This document shows, one piece after another, positions 38,452 to 46,352 of a stretch of 64,000 nucleotides of DNA (its first letter is position 1; the number at the start of each line of letters is the position of its first letter). Position numbers and translations under genes: made by a program. The stretch is taken from NCBI GenBank assembly GCA_023424395.1, contig JAFADY010000050.1:70226-134225 (forward strand), written 5' to 3'. Below the pieces are notes generated by a model, which was not told the DNA's origin, did not search any database, and was given only the letters and a program-made list of their open reading frames with translations. Source of the stretch: Bacteroidota bacterium (GTDB lineage: Bacteria > Bacteroidota > Bacteroidia > Bacteroidales > Dysgonomonadaceae).

Positions 38452-39709
38452 GCTAATTAGCTTGTTTGAACTTATAATTTGTGATGTGTATTGGATTAAT
38501 GAAGCTAAAGAAGATTGGAGGTATAAACCAATAAAAACAGAAGCATTGAAAAAAGAAAGAAATAAAAATTCAAGGAGAAAAGCGATAGCTGCTTTAGGGG
38601 CATTAACCGGAGCAACAGCTCTGGGAGCTTTCGGTAATAATTTAAACATACATCGAGAAGAAAAACCTTCTTCTTTTTCTTCGAATAATCTTCCTTTATT
38701 TGTGATAAGAGAGAATGTATCGGCACAATTAACCACTTTTGACAATGAAACCAAGCAAAAAGCTTTTCCCATACAACCCGGAGAAAAAAAGATCTTGGCA
38801 GAATATAATAACCCAGGGATAATTACCCGATTATGGATTACTTTCTCGGGTTGGTTTTGGGAAAATTGGGATGTCAGAGAAGAAAAGTGGCCGGATACCA
38901 CCATTTTGAAGAAACTGATTTTGAGAATTTATTGGGATGGAAATAACTTTCCATCGATCGAAGCTCCTATGGGCGATTTTTTCGGCGTAGGACAATGCGA
39001 ATATAAACATTATGTTTCTAAATACTTAGGAATGTCCAGTGGTGGGTTTTATTGTTATTTACCCATGCCTTTCAACAAGGTAAAGATAGAAGTTGAGAAT
39101 TTGCACGATAAATCCATTCCACATGTTTTTCTTAACGCAAATCTTACAAAGTACAATACTTTGCCGGCGAATTCCGGCAGACTGCACTGCATGTACAATG
39201 CAGGAACAAATGCCGGTTCTGAACCTTTGTACATTATGAAAACAAAAGGGAAAGGGCATTTTGTTGGCTGTTGTTTATCTATGCAAAGCTGGTTACCCAA
39301 TTATTTGGGATATTTAGAAGCTCCCGAATATATTTTTATAGATGATGATTTTAACGAAAAAACACCATCAATTGTCGGTACCGGACTCGAAGATTATTAC
39401 AACGGAGGTTGGTATTTCAGAGATGGAGAGTTTAATGCACCTTTACACGGTGTACCTCTAAAAGATCCTTTGCGTTCAATGATTTCAATGTATCGGTTTC
39501 ATGAGGAAGATGCGGTTTTCTTTAATAAATCGTTTATTTTTCTTTTTCAATCTCCTCGCCCACCCCAACATACACGAGAATTTAAATTCTCTTCTACCGC
39601 TTATTGGTACCAACAGGAACCGAGTGAATTAATTTTTAAATTACCTTCAAAAGAAAAATTAGTTGATTGGTACAGAATTAGAGATACAGATCACCAAGCA
39701 ATTCCATAA
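38432..39709 (+). CDS. GH172 (DUF2961) glycosidase 2 with unusual N-terminus
   Basis: Up to 425 residues from the ATG at 38432. The DUF2961 motifs are complete: NNPGIITRLWITFSG, ILRIYWDGNNFPSIEAPMGDFFG, CYLPMPF, KGKGHFVG, IVGTGLEDYYNGGWY and FSSTAYWYQQEP. The first 48 residues look unlike a secreted protein. A twin-arginine-like segment NSRRKAIAALGALTGATALG begins only near residue 48, so the true start may be an in-frame TTG (about 38546) and the upstream part may be non-coding or fused debris. The TEDYY-equivalent motif reads LEDYY. Exo-D-arabinofuranosidase or related activity is inferred from family and context. The start is the least certain in the locus. Confidence 0.75.
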   Translation: MREASPELISLFELIICDVYWINEAKEDWRYKPIKTEALKKERNKNSRRKAIAALGALTGATALGAFGNNLNIHREEKPSSFSSNNLPLFVIRENVSAQLTTFDNETKQKAFPIQPGEKKILAEYNNPGIITRLWITFSGWFWENWDVREEKWPDTTILKKLILRIYWDGNNFPSIEAPMGDFFGVGQCEYKHYVSKYLGMSSGGFYCYLPMPFNKVKIEVENLHDKSIPHVFLNANLTKYNTLPANSGRLHCMYNAGTNAGSEPLYIMKTKGKGHFVGCCLSMQSWLPNYLGYLEAPEYIFIDDDFNEKTPSIVGTGLEDYYNGGWYFRDGEFNAPLHGVPLKDPLRSMISMYRFHEEDAVFFNKSFIFLFQSPRPPQHTREFKFSSTAYWYQQEPSELIFKLPSKEKLVDWYRIRDTDHQAIP

Positions 39710-39718
39710 ATAAAAAAT

Positions 39719-40810
39719 ATGAAAAGAAAATTTATTTTATCGACAGTTTTAATAACTTCCCTTGTTTTATTAATTACATGTAGTCCATTCCGAAAAATAG
39801 AATCTGCAAAAAAAGAAAGAAATGTATGGACTGAGAAACAAGCTATAGATTGGTACAAGAAATGGGGATGGCTAAGAGGCTCTAATTTTATTCCTAGTAC
39901 CGCCATTAATCAGTTAGAAATGTGGCAGGCCGAAACTTTCGATTTACAAACCATCGATAGAGAATTAGGTTATGCCGAAAGTGTAGGCTTTAATTCTATG
40001 CGCGTGTACTTGCATCATTTGGCTTGGCAAATAGACCCACAGGGTTTTAAAAATAGGATGAGACAATATCTTGATGTTGCTGAGGGTCATGGCATTTCTA
40101 CTCTCTTTGTTTTTTTTGATGATTGTTGGAATGCCACTTATCAAGCAGGTAAACAACCCGATCCGAAACCCGGTATTCATAACTCCGGATGGGTGCGCGA
40201 TCCGGGAGATCTACTCCATACTAATCCCGAAATTATTCAAACATTAGAAAAATATGTAAAAGATATCCTAACAACTTTTTCAAAAGATGGCCGCATTGTT
40301 TTGTGGGATTTATATAACGAACCCGGTAATTCAGGATACGGCGATAAAAGCATGCCATTGTTAGAAAAAGTATTCGAATGGGGACGACAGGTTAATCCTT
40401 CACAACCTTTATCTGCGGGAGTTTGGAATTGGAATTTAAAAGAGCTAAGCGACTTTCAATTAAAGAATTCCGATGTAATTACCTATCATAACTATGGCGA
40501 TCCTTTAAGCCACCAATCGGATATCGATAAGTTGAAATCCCTCACAACAAAACCTTTAATCTGTACCGAGTATATGGCGCGTACACAAAATAGTTATTTC
40601 CAGAATATCATGCCTTTATTAAAGGATAATAATATTGGCGCATATAATTGGGGATTGGTTGCGGGGAAAACGAATACAATTTACGCTTGGAACACACCGA
40701 TACCTGATGGCTCAGAGCCGGAATTGTGGTTTCATGATGTATTCCGAAAAGACGGATCGCCTTACAGAAAAGAGGAAACAGACTTCATTAAGAAATTAAC
40801 AGGAAAATAA
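39719..40810 (+). CDS. GH5-like (clan GH-A) glycosidase lipoprotein
   Basis: A 363-residue lipoprotein (Cys21, LLITC) with a TIM-barrel fold of clan GH-A. RGSNFIPSTAINQLEMWQ opens the barrel. WDLYNEPGN carries the general acid/base (Glu201) and LICTEYMAR the nucleophile (Glu284); both are well placed. Homologues are often labelled cellulase-family or 1,4-beta-xylanase, but that label is weak evidence of substrate. In this locus it could remove a beta-linked sugar or cap from the glycan. It ends 18 bp before GH116, so they are likely co-translated. Confidence 0.75.
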   Translation: MKRKFILSTVLITSLVLLITCSPFRKIESAKKERNVWTEKQAIDWYKKWGWLRGSNFIPSTAINQLEMWQAETFDLQTIDRELGYAESVGFNSMRVYLHHLAWQIDPQGFKNRMRQYLDVAEGHGISTLFVFFDDCWNATYQAGKQPDPKPGIHNSGWVRDPGDLLHTNPEIIQTLEKYVKDILTTFSKDGRIVLWDLYNEPGNSGYGDKSMPLLEKVFEWGRQVNPSQPLSAGVWNWNLKELSDFQLKNSDVITYHNYGDPLSHQSDIDKLKSLTTKPLICTEYMARTQNSYFQNIMPLLKDNNIGAYNWGLVAGKTNTIYAWNTPIPDGSEPELWFHDVFRKDGSPYRKEETDFIKKLTGK

Positions 40811-40828
40811 GTAAAATACGCAAAAAGC

Positions 40829-43800
40829 ATGACAGATCGCAGATCGTTTCTCAAAAAAGTCGGATTAGGAAGTTTAGCTGCAGCAAATATACCTGTAATA
40901 ACTTCTGCGGAGACTTTATTGATAAAGAACAATACCGAGAATTTAAATTTTCAATTGGAAAGAACTCAGCGAGAATTTAACGAACATTATAAAAACGAAT
41001 TTTTAAGCAAAATAGCGTTTCCAATCGGAGGTATTGGCGCGGGTATGTTTTGTTTGGAAGGTACCGGAGCCATATCTCATCTATCTGTAAATAATCGTCC
41101 CGAAATATATAATTCCCCGTATGCTTTTGCGGCTATCAGTGTAAAAAATATTGAAAAAGGCGTAAAAGTTTTGGAATCAACTGTTCCAACGTGGAAACTT
41201 TTTGGGCCCGGTGGTACGGGAAACGGATCGGGAAACAGGAACTATGGTTTGCCGCGTTTCGAAAGCGGATCTTTTTTAGCACGATTTCCTTTTGGAATAA
41301 TTGAATTAAAAGATAAAGATATTCCTCTTGATGTGAAAATTTCAGGATGGAGCCCATTCATTCCAACGGACGAAGATAATTCCAGTTTGCCTGTAGGTAT
41401 TTTAGAATACACTTTTAAAAATATTTCCGGCAAGACATTAGATGCGGTTTTTTCTTATAATGCAAGAAATTTCATCGATAGTAATGGCCGCATTTTGTCC
41501 CAAAAGAATGGATTCAGAATGGTGAAAGATAACGGCAATACGGCAGAAGGTTTTACCATTTACATAGAGGATGATAATGCGGTTACCGACCATTGTTGGT
41601 TCAGGGGTGGATGGTTTGATTCTCAAACAATTTTGTGGGAGAATATCAAACAGGGAAAAATTGTAGATAATCCACCCATTGAAGGTGTATCGCCGGGAGC
41701 TTCAATTTTTTTACCGCTTTCACTGAATCCGGGAGAAGAAAAAACAGTCAAAGTTAATTTTTGTTGGTATCTTTCCAAATCCGACCTTTCTATAGGGCAA
41801 AGTATAGTTACCGGAGATGCGTTCAATGGAAAAACAACCACAAAACCCATAAAGGATCAGCAAACTGTATCGGGTTTTGTTGGGGAAGGTTATTTAAATT
41901 CTTTCGATTCCAAAGGCGATGGGCAGATAGGAATACTACTCTCTCCGGAATTTGAGATAAATAAAAACTACCTTAAATTTTTAGTTGGAGGTGGAAATCA
42001 AAAAGAGAAAACATCTGTGAACTTAGTGATTGACGATAAGATTGTTGAAACTGCCGTTGGGAATAACACTGAGAGCCTGCGCGAACATATTTGGAATTTG
42101 AAAAAATATAACGGTAAAGCAGCCAGACTTAAAATCATCGATCTTGATACCTTTGGTTGGGGACATATCATGGCAGATCAGTTTGTTTTAACAAATAATC
42201 GGGACGAAAATCTTTCCCGCCCTTCTTCATCGGCAATTGTACTTGCTGATTTTGAAGGCGGAAGATATGATGGTTGGGAAATAGAAAAAATAGAATCTTC
42301 TCAAAATCAAGAAAATATATCCAATTTGTCTTATCGGCCATGGTATTCCAATCGTTTTAAAAACTTGAACGATTTAATTTCTTATTGGAATTCGAATGCT
42401 GAAAAACTGAAGGAAAATACTGAGTTATTTAGTAATGCTTTTTATGACTCTACACTTCCTCCGGAAGTTATTGAGGCAATTGCAGCTAATTTAACGATTC
42501 TCAAATCTCCCACGGTATTAAGAGTTTCCGACGGTAGGCTTTGGGCATGGGAAGGATGTAACGATGACTCCGGTTGTTGCCATGGTAGTTGCACGCACGT
42601 ATGGAATTATGCTCAAGCCATACCTCATCTTTTCCCTGCTTTGGAAAGAACGCTTCGTGAAACTGAATTCAAAGTAAGTCAGAATGAGGATGGTCATCAG
42701 AATTTTCGTACAAATATCCCTATTACTCCAACCCAACATAGTTTTCATGCTGCTGCCGATGGTCAATTGGGAGGAATAATGAAAGTGTACAGAGAATGGC
42801 GAATCAGCGGAAATACAGAATGGATGAGGTCTCTTTATCCCTTAGTAAAGAAAAGCCTCGACTATTGTATTGAGACATGGGATCCCAAACACAAAGGCTA
42901 TTTAGAGGAACCCCATCACAATACTTATGATATTGAATTTTGGGGACCCGACGGAATGTGCACTAGTTTTTATTTAGGCGCTCTAACCTCATTTATCGAA
43001 ATGAGCAAGGAATTAAAAGAACCATATAGAGATTATGAAATACTGTTATCGAAGGGGAAAAATTATATGGAGAACGAACTGTTCGATGGTGAATACTTTA
43101 TCCAGAAGATAGTTTGGGAAGGTTTGCAAGCTCCCAATCCTGTAGAAGTCCAATCCTATGGAGGAGAATATTCTAACGAAGCTATGGCGCTTTTGAAAAA
43201 AGAAGGCCCGAAATATCAGTATGGAGCCGGTTGTTTGGCCGACGGAATATTGGGAATGTGGATTGCTTCTGTATGTGGATTGCCTGAAGTAGTTGACGAC
43301 AAAAAAGTGAAAAGTCATTTAAACGCTGTTCATAAATATAACCTGAAATCAACGTTAATGGATCATTATAATCCTCAACGTCCTACTTACGCTTGCGGAG
43401 AAGATGGGGGTCTGCTGTTGTGCACTTGGCCAAAAGGCGGGGCATTATCTCTTCCTTTTGTATATAGCAACGAAGTTTGGACCGGTATTGAATATCAAGT
43501 AGCAAGTCATCTGATGTTTAAAGGAGAGGTTAAGAAAGGTTTGGATGTAGTTAGAGTATGCCGGCAAAGATATGATGGAACCGTTAGAAACCCGTTCAAT
43601 GAATATGAGTGCGGACATTGGTATGCGCGAGCTATGGCGAGTTACGGCATGTTACAGGGATTAACGGGAATAAGATACGATGCAGTTGATAAAATAATGT
43701 ATATTGACTCACGCATTGGGGACTTTAAAAGTTTTGTATGTACGGCAAATGGTTTTGGGACATTAGAATTGAAAAACAATAAACCCGTATTAAACGTAGT

Positions 43801-43861
43801 TTTCGGAGAAATGGAAGTAAAAAAATTCAACATTTCAAATCAAAAGAACAACACACTTTAA
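40829..43861 (+). CDS. GH116 glycosidase, candidate exo-beta-D-arabinofuranosidase
   Basis: A 1010-residue protein with a twin-arginine-like signal (TDRRSFLKKVGLGSLAAAN). A GBA2-like N-terminal beta-domain (about 55-330, IAFPIGGIGAGMFCLEG) is followed by the DUF608/GH116 (alpha/alpha)6 catalytic domain (about 520-1000). It has WEGCNDDSGCCHGSCTHVW and NTYDIEFWGPDGMCTSFYLG; the latter Asp matches the general acid of the family. An extra beta-sandwich of about 150 residues (340-490; QTVSGFVGEGYLNSF, FGWGHIMADQF) is inserted between them. GH116 contains glucosidases and xylosidases and also the exo-beta-D-arabinofuranosidase reported from Microbacterium. Mycobacterial arabinan ends in beta-1,2-linked arabinose, so context favours that activity. 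Confidence 0.85.
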   Translation: MTDRRSFLKKVGLGSLAAANIPVITSAETLLIKNNTENLNFQLERTQREFNEHYKNEFLSKIAFPIGGIGAGMFCLEGTGAISHLSVNNRPEIYNSPYAFAAISVKNIEKGVKVLESTVPTWKLFGPGGTGNGSGNRNYGLPRFESGSFLARFPFGIIELKDKDIPLDVKISGWSPFIPTDEDNSSLPVGILEYTFKNISGKTLDAVFSYNARNFIDSNGRILSQKNGFRMVKDNGNTAEGFTIYIEDDNAVTDHCWFRGGWFDSQTILWENIKQGKIVDNPPIEGVSPGASIFLPLSLNPGEEKTVKVNFCWYLSKSDLSIGQSIVTGDAFNGKTTTKPIKDQQTVSGFVGEGYLNSFDSKGDGQIGILLSPEFEINKNYLKFLVGGGNQKEKTSVNLVIDDKIVETAVGNNTESLREHIWNLKKYNGKAARLKIIDLDTFGWGHIMADQFVLTNNRDENLSRPSSSAIVLADFEGGRYDGWEIEKIESSQNQENISNLSYRPWYSNRFKNLNDLISYWNSNAEKLKENTELFSNAFYDSTLPPEVIEAIAANLTILKSPTVLRVSDGRLWAWEGCNDDSGCCHGSCTHVWNYAQAIPHLFPALERTLRETEFKVSQNEDGHQNFRTNIPITPTQHSFHAAADGQLGGIMKVYREWRISGNTEWMRSLYPLVKKSLDYCIETWDPKHKGYLEEPHHNTYDIEFWGPDGMCTSFYLGALTSFIEMSKELKEPYRDYEILLSKGKNYMENELFDGEYFIQKIVWEGLQAPNPVEVQSYGGEYSNEAMALLKKEGPKYQYGAGCLADGILGMWIASVCGLPEVVDDKKVKSHLNAVHKYNLKSTLMDHYNPQRPTYACGEDGGLLLCTWPKGGALSLPFVYSNEVWTGIEYQVASHLMFKGEVKKGLDVVRVCRQRYDGTVRNPFNEYECGHWYARAMASYGMLQGLTGIRYDAVDKIMYIDSRIGDFKSFVCTANGFGTLELKNNKPVLNVVFGEMEVKKFNISNQKNNTL

Positions 43862-43889
43862 TTATCTATTAGAAGAAAAAGTTAAAACA

Positions 43890-45038
43890 ATGAAAAATCT
43901 TTTTTATTTATTCTTATTATTGATATCGATTTCATGTGGATCGGAGCCTTTACCCTTGCCGGAAAGTCCAGACCCTGAACCAAAACCCGAAGAAGAAAAA
44001 ATTGAATGGAACTTATTTGCAGAAAAATTTCAGGAAACTTTATCTAGTGTTTACGGCGGATCATCCGGTACTTATATTACCCGCCCTGATAAACCCGATT
44101 TTAATTATTGGTTTAATGCGCATGTTTTGGATGTTTTGGTCGATGGATATTTACGTACCAATGATAAAGATTATCTTATTAAAATGAAAAATCTTTTGCG
44201 CGGAATAAAAGTAATGAACAGAAGTTATTGGCAAGTGTATGTCGACGACATGGCCTGGTTGGGAATATCTAGCATGAACGCGTGGAAAGCAACGGGAGAC
44301 AATGAATACAAAGATGTTGCAATCTATATATTGAGCGAAATAAGAAAGGCTCATACACCTGTTCTCGGCGGTGGATTACAATGGCGTTTCGATCAACCAA
44401 ACGGGAAAAACGCTTGTAGCACTGCGCCTGGTGGCATCTTGGCTTTAAGACTGTACGCCGCAGATAAAAAAGAAGCCGATTTAATTTTCGCAAAAGAATT
44501 ATTCGAATGGGAACTGAAAAATTTACTCAATCCTACCAATTATTTAATTTGGGACAATCTGAGCTTGGATGCCAACGGCAATAAAATTTTAACCGAATGG
44601 ATGTTTACATACAATGTTGGAACATTTATTGGAATGGCAAGAGATTTATACGTAAATACAGGCGAGCAAAAATATTTGGATATTGCAGTAAGAAGCGCCC
44701 GTGCATCGGTCACCAGTTCGGATATGGTAAAAGGTAAAATGTTTTTAGAATCCGGCGATCATGATGGTGGATTGTTTAAAGGCATTCTCGTTCGCTATCT
44801 TACAGAATTGGTATATACAGAGGGCATTACTCTGGCATTTAAAAATACAGTTATCGACTTTTTAAATTATAATGCAACGCTATTGTATGAAGAGGGAACT
44901 ACTCCTTTCCCGGGAGTTCTTGCTTCAGCCGTATGGAACAAACGTCCTGAAAGGCCTCAAGATTTATCCACTCAATTGAGTGCGATGATGCTGGCAGAAA
45001 CGATCGCAAAATTCGATAGATCCGAATTATTAAAATAA
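43890..45038 (+). CDS. GH76 endo-alpha-1,6-mannanase lipoprotein
   Basis: A 382-residue lipoprotein (Cys16, SISC) with a short Pro/Glu linker. The (alpha/alpha)6 barrel shows the GH76 signature with the paired catalytic aspartates VYVDDMAW (Asp119-Asp120), and the family motifs GGLQWRFDQPNGKNACSTAPG and EWMFTYNVGTFIGMA. GH76 enzymes cut internal alpha-1,6-mannosidic bonds. With GH125 at 4781 this provides endo- plus exo-cleavage of an alpha-1,6-mannan, the backbone of lipomannan/LAM and also of yeast mannan. Location within a run of arabinan-type genes favours LAM. Confidence 0.9.
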   Translation: MKNLFYLFLLLISISCGSEPLPLPESPDPEPKPEEEKIEWNLFAEKFQETLSSVYGGSSGTYITRPDKPDFNYWFNAHVLDVLVDGYLRTNDKDYLIKMKNLLRGIKVMNRSYWQVYVDDMAWLGISSMNAWKATGDNEYKDVAIYILSEIRKAHTPVLGGGLQWRFDQPNGKNACSTAPGGILALRLYAADKKEADLIFAKELFEWELKNLLNPTNYLIWDNLSLDANGNKILTEWMFTYNVGTFIGMARDLYVNTGEQKYLDIAVRSARASVTSSDMVKGKMFLESGDHDGGLFKGILVRYLTELVYTEGITLAFKNTVIDFLNYNATLLYEEGTTPFPGVLASAVWNKRPERPQDLSTQLSAMMLAETIAKFDRSELLK

Positions 45039-45053
45039 ATAAATTTCCTGATT

Positions 45054-46220
45054 ATGAAAATTAAAAGATTCAAAATTACATTGGTTATTATTGCTTTTGG
45101 CGCATTATGCAGTGCCCAAAACCGTCAGTTTAACGGACTTGATATGAATATGGGTAATCTTTACAGACTATCTGATGCTGAAACAAGATCTATAAGTCCC
45201 GAAAATTTTACCGGAGAAAAAGGAAAAGGCGGCATGGCAACTCCTGATCTAAACGCACCCCGAAACACAGCCAATGCCACTCATGCTTCGCGTGATCTTG
45301 GGCAAGGATGGAAAGTAAATCCGTATGTACGGATTAATCCGGGAGAAACTTTTACAATGGCAGAAATTGATGGCCCTGGTGCTATTCAACATATTTGGAT
45401 GACGCCCACAGGGAACTGGCGTTTTTCTATTATCCGCATCTATTGGGACGACGAAACCGAACCCTCGGTAGAATGTCCGGTTGGAACCTTTTTCGGTATG
45501 GGATGGAATGAATATGCGCATCTGAACTCTTTGCCTATAACCGTAAATCCGGGAAGTGCCTTTAACAGTTATTGGGTCATGCCTTTCCGTAAGAAATGCA
45601 GAATAACGATGACAAATATTAATGATGCCGATCCCATGAACCTGTATTATCAAATAGATTATACATTAACCGATGTTCCCAATGATGCGGCTTATTTTCA
45701 TGCCCAGTACAGAAGAACAAAGGTGAATGAAACTTCGGATTATACTATAATAGACGGTATTAAAGGTGAAGGCCATTACGTAGGTGTTTACATGGCTTGG
45801 CAAGTAAATAACAACGGTTGGTGGGGAGAAGGAGAAATAAAATTCTTTATGGACGGTGATAGACAATTCCCAACCATTATCGGAACAGGTACGGAAGATT
45901 ATTTTTTGGGTTCATACAATTTCGACAGAAACGGAAAATATGTTACCTATACAACCCCTTTCGCAGGATTGGTTCAGGTTTTACCACCCGAGATAACGTA
46001 CAGATCAGGGCAACGCTTTGGGATGTATCGGTGGCATATAATGGATCCTATTCGTTTTAAAAAAGATTTACGAATTACTATTCAGGATCTCGGTTGGCGT
46101 CACGGGGGACGCTATTTGCCTCAAAAATCCGATATTTCATCGGTTTGTTTCTGGTACCAAACCGAACCTCATGCTAAATTTCCCTCATTGCCTAAATGGG
46201 AGGATTTAGAAGTAAATTAA
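45054..46220 (+). CDS. GH172 (DUF2961) glycosidase 3
   Basis: A 388-residue secreted protein (signal KITLVIIAFGALCSAQ). DUF2961 motifs: DGPGAIQHIWMTP, IIRIYWDDETEPSVECPVGTFFG, YWVMPFRKK, KGEGHYVGVYMAW and IIGTGTEDYFLGSYNF (276-291, with the conserved TED). It is most like the single-domain copy at 8020. The frame stays open for 43 further codons after its TAA, and that extension resembles the C-terminal module of the next GH172 protein, so the gene may once have been longer. Probably periplasmic exo-D-arabinofuranosidase or relative. Confidence 0.85.
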   Translation: MKIKRFKITLVIIAFGALCSAQNRQFNGLDMNMGNLYRLSDAETRSISPENFTGEKGKGGMATPDLNAPRNTANATHASRDLGQGWKVNPYVRINPGETFTMAEIDGPGAIQHIWMTPTGNWRFSIIRIYWDDETEPSVECPVGTFFGMGWNEYAHLNSLPITVNPGSAFNSYWVMPFRKKCRITMTNINDADPMNLYYQIDYTLTDVPNDAAYFHAQYRRTKVNETSDYTIIDGIKGEGHYVGVYMAWQVNNNGWWGEGEIKFFMDGDRQFPTIIGTGTEDYFLGSYNFDRNGKYVTYTTPFAGLVQVLPPEITYRSGQRFGMYRWHIMDPIRFKKDLRITIQDLGWRHGGRYLPQKSDISSVCFWYQTEPHAKFPSLPKWEDLEVN

Positions 46221-46352
46221 AAACATGCTAATCAAAGTTCGTGGACTCAAGAATTTAATGTGTTTCATTGGGAACCGAAAAGTGTAATAAACTTTGGTTT
46301 ATATAATAATAAAAATAGTATTACTTTCATTTTAAATAACGATGATAAAAAT
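46221..46352 (+). pseudogene. Decayed C-terminal module after GH172 copy 3
   Basis: In the same frame as the upstream gene and straight after its stop, 43 codons are open with a protein-like composition (SSWTQEFNVFHW, NNKNSITFILNN). NKNSITF resembles TNSVTF near the end of the next GH172 protein. It lacks its own start codon and runs about 11 bases into the following gene. I read it as a stop-interrupted remnant of a C-terminal beta-sandwich. Confidence 0.35.
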
